The notes under the pieces were generated by a model. The model searched no databases. It saw only the letters and a program-made list of their open reading frames with translations, and had not been told where the DNA came from. The position numbers were made by a program, and so were the translations under genes. 64,000 nt of DNA from Acheta domesticus (taxonomy: Eukaryota; Arthropoda; Insecta; Orthoptera; Gryllidae), in NCBI GenBank assembly GCA_031308135.1, contig JAHLJT010009436.1, forward strand, positions 161,236,885-161,300,884, in the 5' to 3' direction. Shown here one piece after another: positions 23,601-32,457 of this stretch. Each line of letters starts with the position of its first letter. Positions within the stretch are counted from its first letter, which is position 1.

Positions 23601-26600
23601 AATCAGCCTCGCCAAAAACAAGACCAAAAAATCGCCGCAGATCAGAAAGTCGTAGTAGGTCACCCTCTCCAGTGAAAAGTAAGAACAGTAATAGAAATAG
23701 AAAATCATTGTCACGTTCTCCTGTTGCCAAAAACAAGCAATCCCAGCACCGTCGTACCAGAAGTAGAACTCGTTCCCCTTCTGTTAAAAAACATAAGCAG
23801 AAGTTTAATAAAGAAAGTAGATCTGAACTTGAAAGTTCTCCTAAGAGAAAGCGTTCTGCTTACTCAAAGTCACCACGACCACGAAGAAGGTCTAGAAGTA
23901 GATCTAAATCAATTGCAAAAAATCAACAGCCTTCAGCAAGAACATCAAAATCTTCTCTTTCTCCCAAAACAAGACGATCAAGGAGTAGAAGCCATTCTCG
24001 TGATCGAAATACTCATGTGGTTGAAAACAAACGAAAAGGTCATTCTCCTTCTCACAATAAAAATAAAGAATTTAGAGCTCACAGCAAAAGTAAATCTCCT
24101 AATCGAAATAATAAAACTTCAGCCAGGTTATCACCATCAACTAAAAAAAATGTTACTAATTCTGAACATCAGAAAAAGGTACCTGCAATTAATACAAAAA
24201 AGTCTTTCTATGGCGGATCCTGTACAGCAACATAAAAATAGGAGCGCTAGTAGTGAAAGTAGTGATAGTTCAAGTTTAAGTTATTCACCTGTTGAAAGAA
24301 ATCCTGAACGGTACCGTGATGTTTTGGGAGACAGCAAAGCAGTGAAAAAATCTAGTAAGTACCAAGCATTCTGAAAAGGGTAAAAGAAGTTCTAATGGTG
24401 AAAAGAAGCGCTCTAGATCTCGATCAGAATCACGAAGTAGTCGACCTGTGCCTCCTGTAATGCCACGTGTTCGTTTGAGGTCATCAAGTGGTGAAGAAGA
24501 TGATGATGAAGTGGGTAATGATGACAAGGAGAAAAAAAAAGAAGAGGAGAAAGAAATTCATACACTTAAGATTTTGAAGTCTGGTCTTGCAGAAAAGGCA
24601 AAAGAATCATTGGAAAAGAAACTGTCTAAGTTATCACCTGAACATCAGTCATCAGAAAAGTCAAATAGTAAGGACACAGCAAAAGTGGTAGTGGTCAAAC
24701 AAGAAACAAAAAGTCCTCCTACACACCGTTTAGAAGCAGTTTCAGATATTGCATTACCTGACCGAGACCCAAAGTCAGTGAGAAGTCCATCAACTGGAAT
24801 TGAAGAAGGGTGTACAAAAGGAACCACTCCTCCAGTTACTTCTTCAGAGGCAACGAAAACTCCAGTTCCAGTCCATCAGTCTTTACAGCCAGATTCTATA
24901 CCTAAACCACCTGGGTCCCCTCCTGAAAAGAAAGTAGAAGCCAAGAAATCTGAATCAGAAGGAAGCAAAAAGGATGTTCGTGGTGATTCCTCAAAAACTC
25001 GCCATAAAACATCCCAGTCTCCCAGAGTCTCAAGACGACAGCGTTCCAATTCAAGTAGCCGATCACGAACTCCATCCCCTGCACGAAAACCATCGCCCAA
25101 ATCTCACAAATCTCGCAGTTCTTCAAGATCAACATACAGCCACAGGTGAGGGGGAATTAGAATCATGATTTTTACTACATGTTTACTTTTCATTTTTCAT
25201 TTACCATTTACCATGTTAATTTCATTTGAAATATATTTTGTATACACTAATGTAATACGAACCATGTTGCTAATACAGAAATAGAAAATATAATTTAAGT
25301 TAGCATGTGATGTATAAATGAAACATAAATCAATATTTTTTTCTACAAATATAAAAATGGTTTCAAGTCTTTCATGCATTTTTCATTTTACCTATGTAAA
25401 GTGCTTATTTGAGTAACTGCATGATGTATTGATTTCCAGTGTAAAAGGATTTTTCTTACAGAAATTGTTTTGTTGTCTGTGCAGTTCATCACGGCCTAGT
25501 CCAAAGCACTATTCATCAAGCAGCAGTCGTTCACGATCCAGGAGTCATTCAGAAAGTCCATCACGATCTCGTTCTGTGTCACGATCCCCTTCAGACTCTC
25601 GCTCTTTGTCACGTTCCTTGTCACGCTCACGATCTGGCACTCACTCACGATCTCATTCCCATAGTTCTGCGAGTTCAAGTCGACATTCATCTCGTAGCCG
25701 CAGTTCCCGCAGTAAAAGTGGTAGTTTGAGTCCAAGCAGTAGCCACACATCCAGATCACGCTCTCCCTCTATTCCAAGACGTAGAGGTTCTCCTAGCTTC
25801 TTGGATCGACGCCGCATAACCAGGTAAATGTCTGAAGGAGTGATTGCTGTGAATAATCACTCAATAAGTTTCTAAATCTACACATTCTGTTTATATTTGT
25901 CCTCCATTTGATTTATTATAATTACTGGTATTAGAGATAATTTTTTTAATTGTCTTAAGAGGAAATTATTGTACAGGAGTAACTTATTTGTAAAATTCTT
26001 TTTCCTTATATTACATAGTATAATGTTTAAAGGTAACTAAGCCTCTGCTCATCACTTCTTTACTTTTTTGCTGATGCTATTGTATTTCTTGTCTTTGAGT
26101 AGTCATTATGATGGCAAATCTGATTTTATTTTGTAGAATATATTTAGTACCCTTTAATGAGAAATATAAATTGTATTCATAGTTGTATCACCTCATGAGT
26201 AATTAATGCTTATCTTAGGTGAATAAAATACAAATAAGAATGCATGCATATCATTTTCAAAGTTTATTACTTGGTCATGTTCTTACATATGAAAGAAATA
26301 TTAATTAAGTTAATATACACATGTACAAAAAATTGCCTTTAGTTACACAATTAACACAATAGAAGTTTCCAAATCAATTATAGGCAAACAAAACAAAGGA
26401 AAATTTTTAGCATGTGAGTGGTTTATTTTTCGTATTAGAAAACATAGCACTACGTTTCATGGTTACATCTTTAGATGAAGGTTTACAAAATACTTTTATT
26501 GTATGTTTCATAACCTCCTCCTAAAGATGTGGTTACATTGAAACTCAAAATATAGTGCCACATTTTCTAATATGGAAAATAAACCTCTCAAATGCTGAGA

Positions 26601-29600
26601 ATTTTCCCATGTTGATTGTCAATAATTTATTGTAAACTTCTATTCTTTGAAGAAGAAAAAAGTTAAAAAGGTTTTACTGTTATGGAATACTGGGAAATAA
26701 CTTGTACATTTTGCTATATCATTTAACATTATTACTCAACAATTTTTTTCAGTACCCATAAATTCATTTAGTTTGCATAAATATATTATGTCAACCTATA
26801 TGCCTCAGACTGTTGCATTGGCAACCGTTCTATAAGAAACAAAAGGTAGTGGATTCAATTTCCATGCAAGGTACAGATTTTTTACTTGATTATACCATAC
26901 ATAGCATTGGCAGTATTCCATACCAGCGTATCATCCACTTCATTCCTTAACTAATAACAGATTAGTGATGCCAAGCCTTATACCTATCAAAAGACTGAGA
27001 ATTAATGAATGAAATATTTTAAACATTAGTAATTATCAAAATTATTGATAAGGTGCAAGTCTGATTTTTTATCAGATTTTGAAGAGGAAATTGTGTACTT
27101 TCTTTCCCCTTATCCATACCAATTGTAAAATTTTAACATGTACTTCAAAATTTAGCAGTTTTGAGATAATTATTTCATCCAAAAGATAAGATAATTTTCT
27201 ACGAAATTCTAATGATGTTTATCACAGAAATTAAGTGGAAATTTGTCCAAAATGTTGGAAATGGGTCACACTTTTATTAGCTTGTTAAAGCTTTGTGATG
27301 TTTTATCTCTCTTTAAGATGCAGTATTGGAAATGTGTTGTTAAAATTTAGCCACTAATATCTTGTACTGCAAATCACATTATTTTATTTTTTCCCACCTC
27401 ATAGAAAAGGGATGTAAATACAGAAAATAATGAACCCTGCAAAGGATTAAAATTTAATAAAGCCATATTTTTTGCATAAAACTTACATGCAATGAAGGAT
27501 GCTTTATATTCATTGACAACTGGAAAAGTTTTTAACTGTATAGTGAATAATTTCATTACCGCTTCTTAAATGATACAAAAAATACATTTATGATTCTTTT
27601 TCAGTAGTTTCTTGTAATTAATGAAGCAAATTTTTATAAACTTAATTACATGCAAGATATACTTACATGTAAAGCTAAGATATGCTTTGGCATTTTATGC
27701 AGATTGATTTATTATGTGTACTTACAAATTCTGTGACATTTCTCACCAGGACCAAGCCGAAGTGATAATGGACAAGGATCTTCATCTCTCATCCTTGCCT
27801 TTTGGGAGTTTTATCATCACTTCAGTTTTTCAGCGGTCTCTCTCTCTTGTTGGAATTTATGAACTAAATTAGAACATGTAGATTTGTCTATTTTCTCTGA
27901 CTATTGTGTATATTTATGTGTTCTGTATGAATGGAGATGTGTGGTTGAGGAAGAATTTTAAGATGACCAACTAGTGCTGAAGTCACACCTAATTTATAAG
28001 CTAGTTGCAGTATTTTTTGTGTTCAGTGTAGTATCAGACCTTTGTATATTTCTTTATTCACTGTAGTTAATGTTTAAGATAGTGTGTTTTATGTTATGTT
28101 TCTGCAATCTCTTGTACAGATAAATTTTCCAAAACTGTATCTGTTGAGTCGAAATTCGTAAAGCATGGTGCACATAAAATTTCTAGCTTTCTTTGGTTAT
28201 TTTTATTTCTTTAAAACTCCTATTGCTTCGCTTATTTTGATGTAGACCATCATAAAAACTTATTACCGTAAGTTGAAACTATTTGCCTCTTTTCAATGTA
28301 ACATTAAGTTTCATTTCAAAACTTCAAGTACTCCTAGTATACTATGTACAAGTGTAATGGCTGTTATATAAATCTTTGGAAAAGAAAGAAAAACTGTTAC
28401 ACAAACAACTCAGTGTTTCAAACAGTGTTTTTGTAGTTGTTCAATTTTTCAGTAGTAGTGAAATATTTGGTATTTTTCATTCCAGAAGATAAAGAATGAT
28501 TAAAAGAAATGAAATTTTCAATCTCTGAATAATATTTTACAAATTCATGTATAAATCGTGTGCTGTCACTTGTAAGCAGACTGCATAAGTTTCAAGAACA
28601 AAAATGAAGTGGCATATTAGCAAAAACTGAACATTTCCTGCATTTCCTGAAGTCTTGTTTTGTTATTATTATTTTTTTATTTATTCTTCTTTCTTTTCCT
28701 TATTTTATTTATTTTTCTTTTTAAATATATTTTATTGAAAATGTTATGACATCTGTATCAGATTCACAGTTCATTTTTACTTTCTGTGATCTAATGGCAA
28801 TGGTTGTTTTATGAAATTGTTTATAATTTCTTATCATTATTTTTATTTTGGGAATAAAAAAATTATAAGGGTTCATCTCTTTGGATATCATACATTCCAT
28901 GAAGCAGGAATGCATGTTTTGACTTAGAAGATCAACCTGTTTAAGTTGCATCCTCAAATTTTCATCGACTCTTATTTATTTTCCATTATTAAATTTTCTT
29001 ATTAAATTTCCATTCTCTGTTATTAATTTTTATGTTAACACAGATGAGGATAGGATGGCAACTGTTCCTATTGCCATAAGAAATTTAGCAGTGACTGGAA
29101 TTTTTTTATAAACACTTTGTAAGTATTATTCTTTTCACTGGTTTGTGATTTACTCAATTTTAGTACAATATGCTTATTCTTTGAACATCAAAATAATTAC
29201 AATGATGCAGCTGCCAGTTAACTAATTTTATCACGTATTTCAACAACTTATATTTTATGCAAAATGAACAAAAAACAATTTTTTCCCCCACACATTTGAT
29301 ATTTTTGCTAAACTGTGTTAAAATTCTGTTGTTTATAATTAAAAATTGTATGAATGATAATATAATTTGTAAAGTAAGCCTCTTTCTCTTAATTATGTAA
29401 CATTTTTGTGTGATATTTAAAGTAGTGTGGAATATGTTGACTTGTGCATATGTGGTCATCAAATTCCATTCTGTAAAATTTTATTTGATGAAATTATATA
29501 TGGTTTCTCTCAAAAGTTTTCCAATTTTTGGTTACTTTTCCATATCTCATTCCTGTATTTCCCATTCCTTTTCAATCATAATTTGTTTCTTAGTTGAAAA

Positions 29601-32457
29601 TTTGAGCATGTTTGTCATGTTCCTCCATTTCTTATTTTTCCTATAAGATACACTAATGTTTAGTGTTTTTCGTTAATTTACTTTGATAATTTTGCACAAC
29701 TACACCCACCCACCCCGACCTCTGCCCCCCTCTTCCCCTATCAACAGACTGTTGAATGCAAAATGCTTAAATACCGAATGTAAAGTAGCTATTTGTTTTC
29801 TCCTTTTTATTGTGAATTTTAATGTAGTGTGCAGCTTCATAATAAAATGCACCAAAACAATTATCTTGTTTACTTTTTGATGAACTTCTGATTTTCATTA
29901 TGTTTAGAACAATGCCATCAGTTCTGACACATCCTTTGCTATTGTATAGAATGAAATACAATTTTGTGTGTAATGCTTTTGTCTTGACATTTGTTCTAGA
30001 GTTTAATATTTGAAAATGCATTTAATCATCTGTTTGAGAACCCTTATTTATCTTCTTTTATTTTTGAGGTAAGTTAACTCTTTTCTTTTGTTTTTTGTAA
30101 TGATGCATGGCTTTCAACTGCATTGCGTCCATTTAGTATGTTAATGGATAATATTTTGTGTAGCAGATGTGTTGCAAAATTTATGTTTGTCTCACATATT
30201 TTTAATTAATCACTAATCCCTAATAATTGTGTATCAATCTGTGAAAAGGTATTCTTTCCAAGAAAGAAGTGCATTAAAAATCTTTTTTTCCCTTATTGAA
30301 TGAAATTATTTTGTGAACTGGTTTACCAATTTTTGTTCGCAAATGCATGTTTTTTATTATTGCAATGATGTAGGATGCTTCCAAATTAATTCACACACAT
30401 TGAGATTACTTTTACTTCAGCTAGTTAAAATGACCATGCATTTTTCTTGATTAATACCTTTTTCTTTGTACCCAACATTGTGTTGGTTAATTAAATTTTG
30501 TTTGGAATGAATGAATGATTGAAGAAAGAACGTGTAAATGCTGCATATTAAGTGATTTGTTGAAAGCACAGTTATTATTTTGTTGTGAATTTACCCAATT
30601 ACTTCCTTTTATTGTTTTTGTAAAGTATAAACACCAAAAAGTCATATTGAGTCATTTCTTTTTATGTAAGAAACGTGTTTTCAAACAAATCACTGATGCT
30701 TATATTAATAAATTAATTATTACTAACAATTGTTTCCTTATTCTCAATGCAGGGTTCTTTGGCGTGCATGAATCTGACAACAATTGCTATTACTAACAAC
30801 TTTTCATGTTTTCAGCTTTTTTAATTGCATTATTTGTAAAGTTGGGTGGAACACTTGTGCATTTGTGTGTAGTTTATAAAATGATTTTGAACCAGTGAAA
30901 GAAAATCAAAATATCTCGTTTTCAATTTTGTTTTGTGATATTACAACAGGATCATTTTGTAATGCGCCCACAAACTCACACCAACTATTTTTCAGATAAT
31001 ATGAGATTATTCTGTGATTTCAGTAGAGTTGACAATCGTTGATAGAAATTATATTCCTTGCAAAAAAAATTGCAAAATTCTACGTACCTACATGCATGCA
31101 TATCAATCCTTGAATCATGAAGAAAAAGTAATATCATTTCTATTCTTAGTACTGCACTATTCAATTATTTTCTTCCGAATGCCAATCAACTGTCTCATAA
31201 TAAGAATTTTTAGTCGGTACGTTCACAATGCAATCTGAAAATATCTATTGCTTAACCCAGTTACTTAAATGGATTCTTTAGATTTTGCATCATGATCATT
31301 TATAGTGAAAAAATTACTAATATCCATCAAAGCAATATTCTCTTGACGTTGAAAATAATTTGTATCAGTAAGAAGGTCTTCACAATTGTAAATTCAGTGC
31401 AGTAAAATGTGTTTCAGACATAGAAATATATTTACCAATCTGCAATAATTTGTGTACGCAAATATTTTTTACAATGATATCTTTTCATTTAATGTACAAG
31501 ATGAGAACCTGATATTCAATAAGGAATTTTCACAAAATTTGTCTTAAAAATATTAAATTAATGTGGTTGAATATATGTCTGAAAAGTCATATATACAATG
31601 TTTTGCATACTCATTGCAACACAATTAAAGTAAATGAATAAAATTAGGCAATTATTAAGTGATTACAAATATACATATTGGGGAGATGTATATCCCATTT
31701 TAAGTGAATAAAAGTTGTTAAATAATAGCTGAGCTAATCTAATGGTTACTGGAGTTAAAAAGACTACAAATAAAATGGTTACTGGAGTTTAGTGTTTTGA
31801 TTTTATAATATTCCCATGGATAGTCTTTAAAATAGATAATCATATTAATTATTTAATAAAAAACGAATGTTATACTACATTTGAAAGGATTTGAATTATG
31901 AAACACAACAAAAAATTCACTTCTGTGTTATTAATATTATTTTCTATTCAAAATAGTTTTTTACAGTAGCTCAGCTTCTTTCCTTAGAGATTATTTTTAT
32001 TATTTAATTAGTGAAGTAACATTTTGTAAGTTTCATATTTTCTTGAAGTAGATATGATGATAATATTTTAATTGGTAGGGGTGTGTGATTGTTTTGAATT
32101 AAATTTATGCATATTTTGTTCTGCACAAAGTACTTAACACCCATTTGTGTATACACAAGAAATATAAATAATTTAATGCTTCGCTTGCTATTTTTCACAA
32201 TTGAATTCATGTAATAAATATTTCATTTTTCATAAGTAAACTTAGGAGAAAATAACTAATCAATTAAATGGCTGGGATGTTTCAGTGCTCGCAAGCGTCC
32301 AATTCCTTACCATCGTCCTACTCCTCCCACACCTTCTACCTTGAGTAGCCGGCGAAGTTGGAGCAGTTGCAGCTTTACTCCACGAAGTAGTTGGTCAGAT
32401 CGGAGCCGTTCTTCTATTCATTCAGTCAGTCGTAGTCCTTCACCCTACAGCCGATGA
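2377..32457 (+). CDS. Srrm234: SRRM2/Srrm234-type spliceosomal SR-repeat protein (3' part; 5' exons off the window)
   Basis: This spliceosome-associated, very arginine/serine-rich nuclear protein is orthologous to SRRM2 and fly CG7971. Exons I infer: 2377-2643, 2822-2885, 16580 (or 16573)-16731, 16996-17113, 22793-22854, 23104-25145, 25485-25823, then a last exon at either 27750-27765 or 32286-32457. All boundaries are GT-AG; most phases agree. Diagnostic similarity: RETHQIAEAQQEK and AFGISEYFVEGSSLDPQR match the segment directly after the cwf21 domain of SRRM2, and SLSYSPVER is also present in human SRRM2. The C-terminal FLDRRRIT joined across a splice to SARKRPIPYHRP matches the eMIC domain of SRRM3/4. 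The N-terminal exons (MYNGIGL..., cwf21) were not found and must lie to the left. Open points are a phase mismatch before exon 3 and two frame changes in the big exon. Confidence 0.85.
2822..2885 (+). CDS. Srrm234: Srrm234 lysine-rich exon
   Basis: The acceptor CTTGTTTCAG ends at 2821 and the donor GTATTG starts at 2886. The exon encodes SSSPEAKKDKKKKSKKAQERQ-like basic sequence, as expected after the conserved block. It continues the phase of the previous exon and ends in phase 0. Confidence 0.75.
2886..4700 (+). other. Start of 13.7 kb intron, with a recursive-splice-like site
   Basis: AT-rich intron sequence. At 3043-3068 a pyrimidine-rich tract ends in AG directly followed by GTAAGT (junction 3062/3063), the pattern of a zero-length exon. 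From about 3826 to 4130 there is a TG/CA-rich start followed by sequence that looks repeat-derived. Nothing else was recognised. Confidence 0.4.
4754..5855 (+). pseudogene. LINE ORF1 (gag-like, zinc knuckles), broken
   Basis: A nucleic-acid-binding ORF1 protein of the R1-like element. A lysine-rich N-terminal part (about 4760-5300) is followed by CCHC knuckles at about 5595-5790: CFRCLEYGHLISMC, CYKCGKTGHIAKQC and a third CIICKEKNLSDDHLLGGTRC-like finger. Frame changes lie near 4980 and 5585, and there is a stop at 5305. It ends at 5855, overlapping the ORF2 start at 5833. Confidence 0.8.
5833..8826 (+). pseudogene. LINE ORF2 (endonuclease / reverse transcriptase), broken
   Basis: From the ATG at 5833 come an endonuclease-like start (VIQINLRKSKQAQGLL) and the GGDFNSKSPEWG motif (about 6188-6225). 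The reverse transcriptase runs from about 7081 to 7800, with KAPGFDRIPNEM, CGVLQGSRLGPLLWN and the intact catalytic box GYADD (near 7755). A C-terminal CCHC knuckle (CEFCGYEDDDAMHTIFNC) lies at about 8610-8660. Frame changes near 6080, 6620, 7060, 7800 and 8370 break it. Confidence 0.82.
9039..12687 (+). pseudogene. RLE-LINE polyprotein remnant
   Basis: Recognisable pieces in order: a linker (VQNRLFGREAKRFYRNL), GNWKSPGID near 9505, ANNYRPITCLQALYK (9685-9735), the AEQKGCR motif (about 9790), GIFQGDSLSPLLFC (10090-10130), FYMDLKVFAKN (about 10220-10250), the knuckle CRICQEYVETIDHIFSAC (11160-11215), and PDIVIRDLEKKSCLLVDV (11418-11470), which fits a PD-X14-D endonuclease. After the inserted transposon the frame resumes as EIEISRMWGVKPQVVPIVIG (12463 onward). 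The catalytic YMDD reads YMDL, so one aspartate codon is missing. Confidence 0.8.
11543..12448. mobile_element. DNA transposon, internally deleted, nested in the RLE-LINE
   Basis: The element starts GTGGCCGCT and has the inverse AGCGGCCAC 10 bp from its right edge (12430-12438). TTTAGC lies on both sides (11537-11542 and 12449-12454), and removing one copy restores the reading context of the LINE. Inside are broken pieces that look like a DDE transposase of arthropods: a serine/threonine-rich STPNKEKKRMW segment near 12010, and an acidic C-terminal end (DDEDRARPS...LGVSPLPS, ending 12272). The catalytic middle is absent, so it is non-autonomous. The family is not certain. Confidence 0.6.
12944..13300. 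repeat. Dispersed repeat, copy A (about 360 bp)
   Basis: This stretch is clearly related to 19919-20283 along its length. Shared words include GCAACCCGCCGCA, GCTATTGTGAAATATCG, CTTGACAACCATG and GTAATA...GCGAAGCATT. Both copies lack coding potential. Just upstream (12860-12940) is GC-richer sequence with repeated CGATCGAC words that also looks repeat-derived. Confidence 0.6.
13341..16572 (+). other. Srrm234 intron, nothing recognised
   Basis: AT-rich intron sequence with only short chance reading frames and minor TTA runs (about 13866-13882). No exon, RNA gene or known repeat was seen. If a microexon of 3n+2 bases exists between the second and third exons, it could be here. Confidence 0.4.
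16580..16731 (+). CDS. Srrm234: Srrm234 poly-serine exon
   Basis: The exon encodes SPKHSKKKVSQKDKKKEKER and then a long serine run with SDNGDSS. The donor is GTAGGT at 16732. Three AGs sit in a row at 16571-72, 16576-77 and 16578-79. The first is the usual choice by position, but only the third (exon start 16580) keeps frame with the preceding exon. The end phase (two bases) agrees with the next exon. Confidence 0.7.
16996..17113 (+). CDS. Srrm234: Srrm234 basic/serine exon
   Basis: The acceptor CTGTTTTCAG ends at 16995 and the donor GTAAAC starts at 17114. The exon encodes SESSSSCDKKHRKKKERSK followed by DHGDSNAKEKRSHSE. It begins by completing the codon started in the previous exon and ends in phase 0. 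Confidence 0.75.
17114..19700 (+). other. Srrm234 intron, nothing recognised
   Basis: AT-rich intron sequence. A short poly-G run (about 19182-19190) and TG runs near 19624 are present. No coding, RNA or repeat call can be supported. Confidence 0.4.
19705..20283. repeat. Repeat copy B, possibly Helitron-derived
   Basis: 19919-20283 is the second copy of the 12944-13300 repeat. Immediately upstream, 19728-19870 has TCTAATATATAAAGAATC and a 'tgcactgccgttcatccaattgcgataaaa' type of passage common in insect Helitron-like repeats (described, not reproduced in full). There is no RepHel reading frame. Assignment to Helitrons is tentative. Confidence 0.4.
20588..20796. repeat. (CA)n / CACACT microsatellite
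   Basis: Imperfect CA dinucleotide and CACACT/CTCACA repeats lead into the 24-mer array. A long open frame through it is a product of repeat composition, not a gene. Confidence 0.9.
20797..21064. repeat. 24-bp tandem repeat array, about 11 units
   Basis: The unit is CACACACTCACC followed by CACACCACTCAC, repeated almost perfectly. Because 24 is a multiple of three, every frame stays open and gives an 8-residue repeat on either strand. Confidence 0.92.
21065..22792 (+). other. Srrm234 intron, with a short CTT repeat
   Basis: AT-rich intron sequence. A (TTC)n run lies at about 21384-21406. Nothing else was recognised. Confidence 0.4.
22793..22854 (+). CDS. Srrm234: Srrm234 small exon
   Basis: The acceptor TTGCCTGCAG ends at 22792 and the donor GTAATT starts at 22855. 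The exon encodes KRRPSGSSKKKGGSADSDTD plus two bases, which join the next exon to read DSGPETDSK. The phase fits on both sides. Confidence 0.78.
23104..25145 (+). CDS. Srrm234: Srrm234 giant RS-repeat exon (frame changes twice)
   Basis: The acceptor TTTGTTTCAG ends at 23103 and the donor GTGAGG starts at 25146. The exon encodes long low-complexity SR/RS/SP sequence, an intrinsically disordered nuclear-speckle type region, and then an acidic/lysine segment (SSSGEEDDDEVGNDDKEKKK) and RSRTPSPARKPSPKSH near the end. SLSYSPVER (about 24270-24297) is conserved with vertebrate SRRM2. The coding frame shifts near 24180-24235 and again near 24346-24374. Either two very short introns are present (24179-24227 and 24355-24427 fit GT-AG and phase) or the assembly has single-base insertions. 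Confidence 0.8.
25485..25823 (+). CDS. Srrm234: Srrm234 RS exon carrying the first half of the eMIC-like domain
   Basis: The acceptor TCTGTGCAG ends at 25484 and the donor GTAAATG starts at 25824. The exon encodes dense RS dipeptides and ends SIPRRRGSPSFLDRRRIT plus two bases. In vertebrate SRRM3/4 the eMIC domain begins with a closely similar RSPSFL...RRIT segment. The end phase (two bases) fits either of two downstream exons. Confidence 0.82.
25824..27749 (+). other. Srrm234 intron between the eMIC half-exon and the proximal last exon
   Basis: AT-rich. At about 26785-26880, a stretch with a degenerate B-box-like GTGGATTCAATTTCC could be a decayed tRNA-derived SINE, but an A box is unclear. 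Otherwise nothing was recognised. Confidence 0.35.
27750..27765 (+). CDS. Srrm234: Alternative proximal last exon, eMIC-lacking
   Basis: A good acceptor, CATTTCTCACCAG, ends at 27749. In the required phase the exon adds only R-T-K-P-K and a TGA (27763-27765), so the protein would end FLDRRRITRTKPK and lack the second half of the eMIC-like domain. A polyadenylation signal AATAAA lies at 28853-28858. The isoform is inferred from sequence only. A hairpin surrounds the stop codon. Confidence 0.55.
27766..32285 (+). other. Candidate proximal 3' UTR followed by intron
   Basis: 27766-28860 is a candidate 3' UTR for the short isoform. From there to 32285 the sequence is AT-rich with no recognised exon, RNA gene or repeat. 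A short C-rich patch lies at 29702-29742. Confidence 0.4.
32286..32457 (+). CDS. Srrm234: Distal last exon completing the eMIC-like domain
   Basis: The acceptor GATGTTTCAG ends at 32285. Joined to the exon ending at 25823, it reads on in frame as SARKRPIPYHRPTPPTP, then a serine/arginine tail SSRRSWSSCSFTPRSS and ends SPSPYSR with TGA at 32455-32457. SARKRPIPY.RP is the core of the eMIC domain of SRRM3/SRRM4, which recruits early spliceosome factors for inclusion of neuronal microexons. In flies an eMIC of this kind is added by alternative 3'-end choice in neurons. Candidate polyadenylation signals follow, for example near 33957 and 34016. Confidence 0.82.

Noticed and set aside
23512..23736. 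Antisense open frames across the RS-repeat exon (also 24285-24527, 24645-25135, 25496-25759)
   Set aside because: Shadows of biased codon usage in the SR-rich coding strand; no independent similarity.
26785..26880. tRNA gene or clear SINE
   Set aside because: Only a weak B-box-like word is present; no cloverleaf can be drawn and no poly-A or oligo-T end is convincing.
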